Positions 39,880 through 47,626 of a DNA stretch of 64,000 nucleotides are shown in pieces. Every line of letters begins with the position of its first letter. Position 1 is the first letter of the stretch. The stretch lies in the NCBI RefSeq assembly GCF_000423445.1, contig NZ_AUHZ01000015.1:1-64000 (forward strand). Reading direction: 5' to 3'. The position numbers and the translations under genes are program-made. The DNA comes from Acidipropionibacterium thoenii DSM 20276 (GTDB lineage: Bacteria; Actinomycetota; Actinomycetes; Propionibacteriales; Propionibacteriaceae). The notes beneath the pieces were generated by a model, which made no database searches, had not been told where the DNA came from, and worked only from the letters and a program-made list of their open reading frames with translations.

Positions 39880-41031
39880 ATGACAGACACCACCCAGTCA
39901 GCGGCCCACGGATCTGCTTCCAGTGGGCGCGGGGACTCCCGAAGCCATGTCGCCGTGGTGTTCGGAGGGGTCAGTTCGGAGCACTCGATCTCCTGCCTGA
40001 CAGCGGCCAATGTGCTGGCGGCGATGGACCCTCAGAGGTTCAGCGTGGTCGGTATCGGGATCACCAAGGATGGCAGGTGGACCCGGTGGAGCCCCGCCGA
40101 GATCGCCGGACTCCCCGACCAGGGCGAGCTGCCCGAGGTGACCGGGGAGCATCCCGGTGCCGGGCTGAAGAGGTTGGACGAGGGCTGCTTCCTGGTCGAC
40201 AACGACGGCCAGGCGGCCGAACCGGTCGATGTGGTCTTCCCCCTGCTGCACGGTCCCTTCGGCGAGGACGGCACGATCCAGGGGCTGTTCGAGATGAACG
40301 GCGTCCGATACGTCGGCTGCGGGGTGGCCGCCAGCGCCAACTGCATGGACAAGCAGCTCACCAAGGTGGTGCTGAGCCAGGCCGGCATCCCGGTGGGGCC
40401 CTATGCCGAGATCCTTCCCCACGAGTGGACCCAGGACCGGGCCGGATGCCTGGAGCGGATCGCCGAACTGGAGTACCCGCTGTTCATCAAGCCGGCCCGC
40501 GGCGGATCCTCGGTGGGGATCAGCCGGGTGGCATCCTCCGAGGGGGTCGAGGCGGCCGTCGAGGAGGCTCGCCGCTGGGACCCGAAGGTCATCGTCGAGC
40601 AGGGCCTGACCGGCCGTGAGATCGAGTGCTCGGTGCTGGACGGTCACCACGGCCAGCAGCCTCGGGCCTCGCTGCCCGGCGAGATCATCGTCCACGACCC
40701 CGACGGGTTCTACGACTTCGACGCCAAGTACCTCACCGCCGACACGCTGGCCACCGTCTCGGTACCGGCGGATCTGGACCAGGCGACCACCGAGAAGGTC
40801 CAGCAGACTGCGGTGCGTGCCTTCCAGGCGCTGGGATGCGAGGGGTTGGCGCGGGTGGACTGCTTCGTGACGGCCGAGGGGGAGGTCCTCGTCAACGAGC
40901 CCAACACCCTGCCGGGATTCACCAAGACCTCCGGATACCCCCTGATGTGGCAGGCGAGCGGATTCAGCTACCGGGATCTGGTCACCGAGCTGCTCGACCT
41001 CGCCCTGGAGCGCCCGCTCGGGCTGCGCTGA
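39880..41031 (+). CDS. ddl: D-alanine--D-alanine ligase
   Basis: Ddl joins two D-alanines for peptidoglycan precursors. This 383-residue protein is the long form with the insertion around residues 60-105. It has VVFGGVSSEHSISCLTAAN, FPLLHGPFGEDGTIQG, PLFIKPARGGSSVGISRV for ATP binding, and LVNEPNTLPGFTKTS with Mg ligands. The ATG at 39880 is fixed by its ribosome site. The DUF3515 gene converges. Confidence 0.95.
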   Translation: MTDTTQSAAHGSASSGRGDSRSHVAVVFGGVSSEHSISCLTAANVLAAMDPQRFSVVGIGITKDGRWTRWSPAEIAGLPDQGELPEVTGEHPGAGLKRLDEGCFLVDNDGQAAEPVDVVFPLLHGPFGEDGTIQGLFEMNGVRYVGCGVAASANCMDKQLTKVVLSQAGIPVGPYAEILPHEWTQDRAGCLERIAELEYPLFIKPARGGSSVGISRVASSEGVEAAVEEARRWDPKVIVEQGLTGREIECSVLDGHHGQQPRASLPGEIIVHDPDGFYDFDAKYLTADTLATVSVPADLDQATTEKVQQTAVRAFQALGCEGLARVDCFVTAEGEVLVNEPNTLPGFTKTSGYPLMWQASGFSYRDLVTELLDLALERPLGLR

Positions 41032-41056
41032 GTGAGGGGCCGGACGGGTCGACCGG

Positions 41057-41530
41057 CTACTGGCAGGGATGGACCGAGGCCATCCTGCTGACCGCTGGGG
41101 CCAGATCCACCAGGGCGTCGGAGGCCGGAGCATGAACCGCCGGCACGGTCACCTCGATATAACCCACCCGGCCGATGGTGGTGAACCGCCAGGCCTCCGT
41201 GAACTCCTCGGAGTACCAGCCCACCCGGTCCACCTCGTCGCACCGGGAGGTCGGCGTCAAGCCCTCGGGCCGGTCGACGCCGCAGCGCAGGGTGATCGCC
41301 GGATCCCCCCAGGAGGCCGTCAGCGGGGTCGATGCGGTGCGTGCCAGCCCGGCGACCTGCTGGGGCAGAGCCGCCATCACGGCCTGACAGGAGCTGGCCG
41401 CCGAGCCGGTGGGGGAGGGTTCGGCGAGGAGCGGGGAGGCGGTGGAGCCGCAGCCGGTGAGGATGACGCAGCCGGTCACCAGCGCTGACCGGATGGTCCG
41501 CAGTGCCCACCTGGCCGGCCTGGAAGTCAT
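41057..41530 (-). CDS. DUF3515 family lipoprotein
   Basis: A 157-residue secreted protein with a signal peptide ending in a lipobox (VILTGC, Cys near residue 27). The mature part contains a possible disulfide pair and ends SRMASVHPCQ. The DUF3515 family is found beside ddl and thiL in actinobacteria, and its function is unknown. The ATG at 41530 follows TAGCGT by six bases on the minus strand, so it may be leaderless. Confidence 0.82.
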   Translation of the reverse strand: MTSRPARWALRTIRSALVTGCVILTGCGSTASPLLAEPSPTGSAASSCQAVMAALPQQVAGLARTASTPLTASWGDPAITLRCGVDRPEGLTPTSRCDEVDRVGWYSEEFTEAWRFTTIGRVGYIEVTVPAVHAPASDALVDLAPAVSRMASVHPCQ

Positions 41531-41582
41531 GGCTGCACGCTAGCGTTACGGTGACCCACTTCGCACCAGCCCAGGAGACGCC

Positions 41583-42542
41583 ATGAGCCCTACGGGACCG
41601 ACCATCGCCGATGTCGGCGAGTTCCCCCTGATCTCCTCGCTGGTGCGCGATCTGCCCTCGGACCCGGCGGTGTCGGTGGGTCCCGGGGACGATGGAGCGG
41701 TCTTCCTGGTCGACGGCTCGGCGGTGGTCTCCACCGATGTGCTGGTCGAGGGGGTGCACTTCCGGCGCAGCTGGTCATCGGCCCAGGACATCGGACGCAA
41801 GTCGGTGGCCGTCAATGTCGCCGACATCGAGGCGATGGGCGCACTGCCGGTGGCCCTGGTGGTGGGGTTCAGTGCGCCGCCTGACCTTCCGGTCGCCTGG
41901 GCCAGGGAGTTCATGACCGGGTTGCGGGAGGAGTCGGCGGCGGCCCGGGTGAGTGTGGTCGGTGGGGACACCACTGCCGGACCTGTCGTCACGATCTCCA
42001 TCACGGTGATCGGTCAGACCGCCGGAATGGCCCCGGTGCGCCGTGACGGAGCGGTTCCAGGAGATCTCCTGGCAATCCGCGGAAGGCTCGGCTGGGCGGC
42101 GGCCGGGCTGGTCGTGCTGGGGCGGGGGTTCCGCTCACCACGTGCCGTCGTCGATGCCCAGCGCTGCCCCCAGGTGGCCTACGGGGCCGGACGCCAGGCA
42201 GCGACGGCCGGAGCCCACGCGATGATCGACGTCTCCGACGGGCTGGTCGCCGATCTCGGTCATATCGCCACCGCCTCCGGTTTCGCGATCAACATCGAGA
42301 CCGCACGGCTGGAGGTCGCCGACCCCATCACCACGGTCGGAATGGCCACCGGGCTGGACCCGATGATCTGGGTGCTGGCCGGGGGGGAGGACCACGCCCT
42401 GGCGGCCGCCTTCGCCGCCGGTGATGTTCCCGAGGACTGGCAGGTGATCGGCTCGGTGCTGGACCCCCAGGACAATCCCGAGCCCACCGTGCTGGTTGAT
42501 GGACAGCCCTGGGAGCACCCGGCAGGCTGGGTGCACTTCTGA
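41583..42542 (+). CDS. thiL: Thiamine-monophosphate kinase
   Basis: ThiL phosphorylates thiamine phosphate to thiamine diphosphate. The 319-residue protein has the N-terminal GDDGAVFLVDGSAVVSTDVL and FRRSWSSAQDIGRKSVAVN. Its Mg-binding Asp residues are in VVGGDTTAGP and MIDVSDGLVADLGH. An AGGAG ribosome site precedes the ATG at 41583. The gene is divergent from DUF3515. No other thiamine gene is nearby. Confidence 0.94.
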   Translation: MSPTGPTIADVGEFPLISSLVRDLPSDPAVSVGPGDDGAVFLVDGSAVVSTDVLVEGVHFRRSWSSAQDIGRKSVAVNVADIEAMGALPVALVVGFSAPPDLPVAWAREFMTGLREESAAARVSVVGGDTTAGPVVTISITVIGQTAGMAPVRRDGAVPGDLLAIRGRLGWAAAGLVVLGRGFRSPRAVVDAQRCPQVAYGAGRQAATAGAHAMIDVSDGLVADLGHIATASGFAINIETARLEVADPITTVGMATGLDPMIWVLAGGEDHALAAAFAAGDVPEDWQVIGSVLDPQDNPEPTVLVDGQPWEHPAGWVHF

Positions 42543-42631
42543 GACCGGCGGCCGACTCCGGCTGCGCCGACCGGAGCGACCGACTTGGCCGGTCACGGCG
42601 CGGGCTGGCGGGGTCCGACGCTCGGGCTTGC

Positions 42632-42637
42632 TAGCCT
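42632..42637 (+). promoter_or_regulatory. Leaderless promoter of ftsK, -10 TAGCCT
   Basis: TAGCCT ends seven bases before the ATG at 42645. This selects that ATG over an upstream in-frame ATG at 42585. Confidence 0.55.
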
Positions 42638-42644
42638 TCGTGGC

Positions 42645-45152
42645 ATGGCGACCCGTGTGTCTTCCCCGACGCGGTCCCGCAGGAGCCCGGCGAAGAAGAC
42701 GTCGGGCAGCAGCGGCACGCGATCAGCTGGAAGCAGGAAGAAGAAGACGTCAGCCCCCCTCAGCAAGGGCCGGCCGGCGACCTCGACGACCTCTGAGAAC
42801 CCGGTGGCCCGCGCACTCGCGGCCACCTGGGCAGGAATCGCACACCTCATCGGCGGCATGGTGCGCCGGATCGGCAACCGGGTCGCCGATCCGCAACGGC
42901 GCCGTGACGGCTCCGGACTGGGCCTGCTGCTGGTCACCGCCCTGGTCGCCATCGTCTTCTGGTTCCAGCTGCCCGGATCGTTCGGTCATGGGCTGAGGAT
43001 CGGCATCTCCACGATCTTCGGCTCGCTGTCCTACGCCCTGCCGCTGTTCGGAGTGGTGATGTGCTGGCGGATCTTCCGCCACCCCGACCGCAACGGCCCG
43101 GCCGGGCGTCAGCTGATCGGCTGGGCGCTGCTGTTCCTCGGGATCCTGGGCGTCATCAACATCTCCGACGGTCTGCCCCGGCCGGACCGGATGGACCAGC
43201 TGCGGGCCTCCGGCGGGATGCTCGGATTCATCTCCTCCAGTTTCTTCGCCGATCTGCTGACCACCTGGGCCGCCGTACCGCTGCTCCTCGCGCTGTGCCT
43301 GCTGGGTGTGGTCATCGTCGTGGGTCGGCCCTTGCTGAGTGGGATGGCCCGGCTGCGCAGCGCCCGCAGGCAGCAGCTGGAACGACGCCACCAGGCCGAG
43401 TTCGAGTCCCGGGAGGCCTACGAGACGCCGTTGCTGGCCGATGAGACGCCGACCGAGGACCTGCCGGCCCAGAAGCCCTCATCGCCGCCTCCCGCCGCGG
43501 CCGATGAGGTCTTCGACTACGACTCCCTGGTGGCCGGCGACAAGCCTGAACCGGCGACCGCGGTGCCCGCCGAGAGGACCACCGCCGGTCTGCCTCAGGG
43601 ATTCACCGTCCACGAGCCCGCCGGCAGTGCGGCATCCGTGCCTGCTGAGGCCGTCTCCGAGCCCCAGCAGATGACTCTGTCGGGAGACATCTGCTACATG
43701 CTCCCGCCGGCCGATCTGCTGGTGCCCGGATCGGTGCCGAAGGCTCGTACCGAGGCCTCCGACGCGGTGGTGGCCAAGTTGCAGAGCGTCTTCGCCGAGT
43801 TCGGCATCGACGCCCAGGTGACCGGTTACTCCCGGGGGCCGACGGTGACCCGCTACGAGGTCGAGCTGGGAGCCGGCATCAAGGTGGAGAAGGTCACCGC
43901 GCTGAGCCGCAACATCGCCTACGCGGTCGCCTCCCCGGACGTCAGGATCCTCTCCCCGATTCCCGGCAAGTCGGCGATCGGCGTCGAGATCCCCAATACC
44001 GACAAGGAGATCGTCTCGCTGGGCGATGTGCTGCGCTCCCCGAAGGCCCGCAATGACCACAATCCGCTGGTGGTGGGCCTGGGAAAGGACGTCGAGGGCG
44101 GCTATGTCATCGCCAACGTCGCCAAGATGCCCCATCTGCTGGTGGCCGGAGCGACCGGTTCGGGAAAGTCGAGCTTCGTCAACTCGCTCATCACCTCGGT
44201 GATGATGCGCGCCACCCCCGAGGACGTCCGGATGATGCTGGTGGATCCCAAGCGGGTCGAGCTCAACCAGTACGAGGGCATCCCGCACCTGGTGACACCG
44301 ATCATCACCAATGCCAAGAAGGCCGCCGAGGCCCTGCAGTGGGTGGTCCGCGAGATGGACCAGCGCTACGACGACCTGGCAGCCTTCGGGTTCCGTCACG
44401 TCAAGGACTTCAACAAGGCGGTCCGGGCCGGCCAGGTGACCCTGCCCGAGGGGTCCCAGCGGGTACTGGCCCCCTATCCGTACCTGCTGGTGGTCGTCGA
44501 CGAACTGGCCGACCTGATGCTGGTCGCTCCTCGCGACGTCGAGGACTCCATCGTGCGCATCACCCAGCTGGCCCGCGCCGCCGGCATCCACCTGGTACTG
44601 GCCACCCAGCGCCCCTCCACCGACGTCGTCACCGGCCTCATCAAGGCCAATGTGCCCTCCCGGCTGGCATTCGCGACCTCCTCGATGACCGATTCGAGGG
44701 TCATTCTGGATCAGCCCGGGGCCGAGAAGCTGGTCGGTCAGGGCGACGGACTGTTCCTGCCGATGGGCGTCTCCAAGCCGATCAGGGTCCAGGGGTCCTG
44801 GGTCTCCGACAAGGAGATCCACGCCGTGGTCGAACACGTCAAGGAGCAGATGTCGGCTCACTACCGCGACGACGTCGCCGCCCCGGTGGCCGAGAAGAAG
44901 GTGGCCGAGGACATCGGCGATGACCTCGAGCTGGTGCTGGAGGCGGCGAAGCTGGTCGTGGAGCTGCAGCTCGGATCCACCTCGATGCTGCAGCGCAAGC
45001 TGCGCGTCGGCTTCGCGAAGGCCGGCCGGCTGATGGACATCCTGGAGACCCGTCAGGTGGTGGGACCCTCCGAGGGTTCCAAGCCCCGCGATGTGCTGGT
45101 CAAGCCCGACGACCTGGACGACGTGCTGGCCAACCTCCAGACCGAGGGCTGA
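42645..45152 (+). CDS. ftsK: DNA translocase FtsK
   Basis: FtsK pumps chromosomal DNA through the division septum and activates XerCD at dif. The 835-residue protein has a basic N-terminal tail (residues 1-60), four transmembrane segments (about 85-240), and an acidic/Pro-rich linker (about 250-345). The hexameric RecA motor has VAGATGSGKSSFVNSL as Walker A and LLVVVDELADLML as Walker B. The C-terminal gamma winged helix (STSMLQRKLRVGFAKAGRLM) reads KOPS. It ends seven bases before the convergent DUF805 gene. Confidence 0.95.
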   Translation: MATRVSSPTRSRRSPAKKTSGSSGTRSAGSRKKKTSAPLSKGRPATSTTSENPVARALAATWAGIAHLIGGMVRRIGNRVADPQRRRDGSGLGLLLVTALVAIVFWFQLPGSFGHGLRIGISTIFGSLSYALPLFGVVMCWRIFRHPDRNGPAGRQLIGWALLFLGILGVINISDGLPRPDRMDQLRASGGMLGFISSSFFADLLTTWAAVPLLLALCLLGVVIVVGRPLLSGMARLRSARRQQLERRHQAEFESREAYETPLLADETPTEDLPAQKPSSPPPAAADEVFDYDSLVAGDKPEPATAVPAERTTAGLPQGFTVHEPAGSAASVPAEAVSEPQQMTLSGDICYMLPPADLLVPGSVPKARTEASDAVVAKLQSVFAEFGIDAQVTGYSRGPTVTRYEVELGAGIKVEKVTALSRNIAYAVASPDVRILSPIPGKSAIGVEIPNTDKEIVSLGDVLRSPKARNDHNPLVVGLGKDVEGGYVIANVAKMPHLLVAGATGSGKSSFVNSLITSVMMRATPEDVRMMLVDPKRVELNQYEGIPHLVTPIITNAKKAAEALQWVVREMDQRYDDLAAFGFRHVKDFNKAVRAGQVTLPEGSQRVLAPYPYLLVVVDELADLMLVAPRDVEDSIVRITQLARAAGIHLVLATQRPSTDVVTGLIKANVPSRLAFATSSMTDSRVILDQPGAEKLVGQGDGLFLPMGVSKPIRVQGSWVSDKEIHAVVEHVKEQMSAHYRDDVAAPVAEKKVAEDIGDDLELVLEAAKLVVELQLGSTSMLQRKLRVGFAKAGRLMDILETRQVVGPSEGSKPRDVLVKPDDLDDVLANLQTEG

Positions 45153-45159
45153 TCGTCAA

Positions 45160-45960
45160 TCAGTTCTCGGCAGGCAGCCTGCCGTGGTCCCAACGCTGCC
45201 AGGCGGTGGGCACCGACGGCAGCGCCAGCAGCACGATCACGATGATCCCCCCCACATAGGGGATGAGAGACAGGAAGTAGAAGCCACCGGACCTGTCGGT
45301 GTCGTGCAGACGCCGCCAGACGATCGCATAGGACGGCACGATGGTGGCCAGCGCGTAGCCGAACACCAGGAGGGTGAGGAAGGTCAGGCTCGCGGGCAGA
45401 GCTGGTTCGCTCCCGTACGGATCCGATGCAGCGGTCAGCCAGGCAGCTCCGCCGGCCACCATGAACAGCACACCCCAGAGCACTCCGATCAGGGCGTTGA
45501 AGAGGTACACCCACCAGAGCTCCGAACGTGAGGCCCGTCCGCTGAAGACGGCGTAGTTCTTGAAGAACAGCCTGATCGCGGTGAGGAAACCCACTGAGGG
45601 CCGCGGGCGTCCGGCACCGGCAGCGAGGTAGGGGGAGTAGGGGTTCGGGGCGTACGGGTTCTGGCCGTAGGCGCTCTGCCCGTACGGGTCCTGTCCGTAG
45701 GGGCCCTGTCCATAGGACTGGCCATAAGGAGGTTGGCCGTACGGGTCCTGGCCATAGGAAGGCTGGCCGTAGGGAGCCTGGCCGTAGGGAGCCTGGCCGT
45801 AGGCGTTCTGGTCATAGGGGTTCTGATCGCCGGGACCCTGCTGATACGGGGCCTGCCACTGGCCCTGATCTCCCTGATTCAGTGGCTCGGTCGGTTCGGA
45901 GGGACCGCTTGGCGGGAGGGAACGGTCGGGATCGTAGGGGCCCCAGGGCTGGTTCGACAT
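45160..45960 (-). CDS. DUF805 membrane protein with Tyr/Gly/Gln/Pro repeats, copy 1
   Basis: A 266-residue protein. Residues 1 to about 125 are a low-complexity tail of PYGQ-type repeats. The DUF805 part (FFKNYAVFSGRASRSELWW) follows, with four membrane segments and WRRLHDTDRSGGFYF near the end. DUF805 function is unknown. The ATG at 45960 has an AAGGAAA ribosome site. It shares the plan and long stretches with the next gene upstream, so the pair arose by tandem duplication. Confidence 0.85.
   Translation of the reverse strand: MSNQPWGPYDPDRSLPPSGPSEPTEPLNQGDQGQWQAPYQQGPGDQNPYDQNAYGQAPYGQAPYGQPSYGQDPYGQPPYGQSYGQGPYGQDPYGQSAYGQNPYAPNPYSPYLAAGAGRPRPSVGFLTAIRLFFKNYAVFSGRASRSELWWVYLFNALIGVLWGVLFMVAGGAAWLTAASDPYGSEPALPASLTFLTLLVFGYALATIVPSYAIVWRRLHDTDRSGGFYFLSLIPYVGGIIVIVLLALPSVPTAWQRWDHGRLPAEN
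45620..45835 (-). repeat. Imperfect 15-bp tandem repeats coding PYGQx units
   Basis: About fourteen imperfect copies of a 12-18 base unit resembling GGCCGTAGGGAGCCT on the plus strand encode Tyr-Gly-Gln-Asp/Ala-Pro units within DUF805 copy 1. Such repeats can change in number by slippage or recombination. Confidence 0.75.
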
Positions 45961-46043
45961 GTCCGTTTCCTTCTGGTGGGTCTGGTGCGGCGATGCCACT
46001 GGCACGGTCGCACGGGAAGTGGGTCGGCGTCGGGTGGATGACA

Positions 46044-46078
46044 GATCAGGGATTGCGGCATGGTCGCAATCCCTGATC
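46044..46078 (-). terminator. Terminator hairpin after DUF805 copy 2
   Basis: A perfect 14-bp stem pairs GATCAGGGATTGCG (46044-46057) with CGCAATCCCTGATC (46065-46078) around a seven-base loop. It lies just downstream of copy 2 and upstream of copy 1 on the minus strand. It has no T run. Confidence 0.75.
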
Positions 46079-46118
46079 CGAGGTGATCTGGTCGGTCTCG
46101 CCAGGAGGACGGGCCGAC

Positions 46119-46784
46119 TCAGCTCTCAGCAGGCAGCTGCCCATTGTCCCATCGCTGCCAGGCTGCGGGGACGGAGGGCATAGCCATCAGAATGATGAGG
46201 ATGATTCCCCCGACCCAAGGGATCCAACTCAAGAAATAGAAACCTCCGGACTTGTCGGTGTCGTGGAGACGCCGCCAGGTGATCGCCAAGCTGGGCACGA
46301 GGACCGCAAGTCCCATCAGCACACCGACCACCCAGAGGAGCACCACCCCGGCCCCTAGACTCGTGCTGGTGGCGCTGGCCCCATAGGGATCGATACTCGC
46401 CGTCATCGAGGCGAACCCACCGGCCACTCCGAATGCAATCGTCCAGAGCAGGTAGACCAGGACGAGGAAGAGACACACCCACCAGTACTCCGACCGGGAG
46501 GCCCGGCCGTTGAAGACCGCGTAGTTCTTGAAGAACAGCGTGACGGCCCGCTTCATATCGACCTTGGGGCGGGGCCGGCCACCGGTCGGTGCGCCGTATC
46601 CGCCCTGCTGGTAGGGGTTCTGGGCGTACGGGTTCTGGGCGTACGGGTTCTGGGCGTACTGGTCCTGCGGGTAGGGCTGGTCCTGAGGGTAGGGCTGGCC
46701 CTGGGGGTACCGGTTCTGATCGAACGGACCACCGGGCTGCTGTGCGCCAGTGGGATCGTTGGGGTCCATCGGGGGGTTGGTCAT
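46119..46784 (-). CDS. DUF805 membrane protein with Tyr/Gln/Asn repeats, copy 2
   Basis: A 221-residue paralogue of the neighbouring gene. The N-terminal 75 residues have YPQDQP and YAQNP repeats, coded by three tandem copies of a 15-base unit at about 46616-46660. The DUF805 domain (FFKNYAVFNGRASRSEYWW, WRRLHDTDKSGGFYFLSWIP) has four membrane segments. The ATG at 46784 is chosen because the sequence upstream does not resemble the family. Function unknown. Confidence 0.85.
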   Translation of the reverse strand: MTNPPMDPNDPTGAQQPGGPFDQNRYPQGQPYPQDQPYPQDQYAQNPYAQNPYAQNPYQQGGYGAPTGGRPRPKVDMKRAVTLFFKNYAVFNGRASRSEYWWVCLFLVLVYLLWTIAFGVAGGFASMTASIDPYGASATSTSLGAGVVLLWVVGVLMGLAVLVPSLAITWRRLHDTDKSGGFYFLSWIPWVGGIILIILMAMPSVPAAWQRWDNGQLPAES

Positions 46785-46920
46785 GTCACTCCAATTTGAT
46801 CGGGCACCGTGCTTGACCGTCAGCATATGGGCATCGGCGCGCCGTGGTCGACAGAACTGCCGCAACTTCCGGCAGCGGAGAAATGCCGCCGTGGCGGCGT
46901 GCCGGGGGCGAGGTTCTGAC
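46785..46920. other. Upstream region of DUF805 copy 2
   Basis: No gene is seen. This stretch holds the DUF805 promoter on the minus strand and reaches the left att-like repeat at 46921. It is the last part that looks native before the island. Confidence 0.4.
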
Positions 46921-46941
46921 AGATACCGGGTCGGGGTGGGC
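46921..46941. repeat. attL-like repeat
   Basis: The 16 bases CCGGGTCGGGGTGGGC (46926-46941) are identical to 53155-53170. The preceding AGATA matches AGAT there, giving 20 of 21 matches. It is the left boundary of the putative island. Confidence 0.6.
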
Positions 46942-47063
46942 CTTCCTGGACGATTCTCAAACCCTCGTCCGGCGTTGAGAACCCTGATTTCCCGTGTACT
47001 TCGGGGGCCTGAGGGGCGAGGTCCGCGAGCGCGGCCGCCTGAGAGGCAGGATACGCGGGCTCG

Positions 47064-47417
47064 GTGGTCAGGAAATCGGTGAAGCCTCAAACCCGGTTGA
47101 GTCCTGCCAAGCGTGCCGAGTTGATCTCTGACTACCTGGCGGGCATGCCGGTTCAGATGATCGCCGCAGAGTATGGCGTTCATCGCGGCACGATCCCGAC
47201 GCTTGCCCTTCGGGCTGGCGCGCCGCTCAGGACGCCTGACTTGGAGGACGCGGTCCGGCGTCGCGCGGCCGCTCTCTACGCCGGTGGGTTGACGTTGCAG
47301 GAGGTTGCCGAACGACTTGCCATCGATGGCAGGACCGTGCGCAACGCCGTTGTTGCTGTCGGTGGCAGTCTTCGTCCGCGCGGAAGGAGACCACGGAGGA
47401 TCGGAGAGCCCGAGTAG
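47064..47417 (+). CDS. Double helix-turn-helix protein, recombinase-tail-like
   Basis: A 117-residue basic protein with two helix-turn-helix units: residues 13-50 (LSPAKRAELISDYLAGM, IAAEYGVHRGTIPTL) and residues 60-105 (RRAAALYAGGLTLQEVAERL, IDGRTVRNAVVAVGG). This resembles the DNA-binding tails of serine recombinases and Tn3 resolvases, but no catalytic domain is coded upstream. It could be a remnant of an integrase or a stand-alone regulator of the island. The GTG at 47064 is used; a GTG at 47079 is an alternative. Confidence 0.7.
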   Translation: MVRKSVKPQTRLSPAKRAELISDYLAGMPVQMIAAEYGVHRGTIPTLALRAGAPLRTPDLEDAVRRRAAALYAGGLTLQEVAERLAIDGRTVRNAVVAVGGSLRPRGRRPRRIGEPE

Positions 47418-47626
47418 AGGACCTGCAAGGAAGACCCCCTCGGGATTGCTTCGTCGCCGCCTGAAGGACATCGCTGGCGGGCAGTGCCGCCTTGACGCCG
47501 AGACGAGGACGGGCCGGTGGCGGTCTTGCACGGGAGGGATTTTCGTGAGTCGTGGCCGCATCTCGGCCCCGATGTAGCGGTGCTCAAGGGGGTCGGGTGT
47601 TAAGTCGGCTCCTAGTGAGTTGGCGG
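47418..47626. other. Intergenic region between convergent island genes
   Basis: About 209 bases separate the HTH gene from the convergent repeat-protein gene. I see no gene and no clear terminator. Confidence 0.4.

Noticed and set aside
41583-42542. TPP riboswitch before thiL
   Set aside because: Only about 50 bases separate thiL from the divergent gene, too little room for the aptamer, and no TPP core motif is seen.
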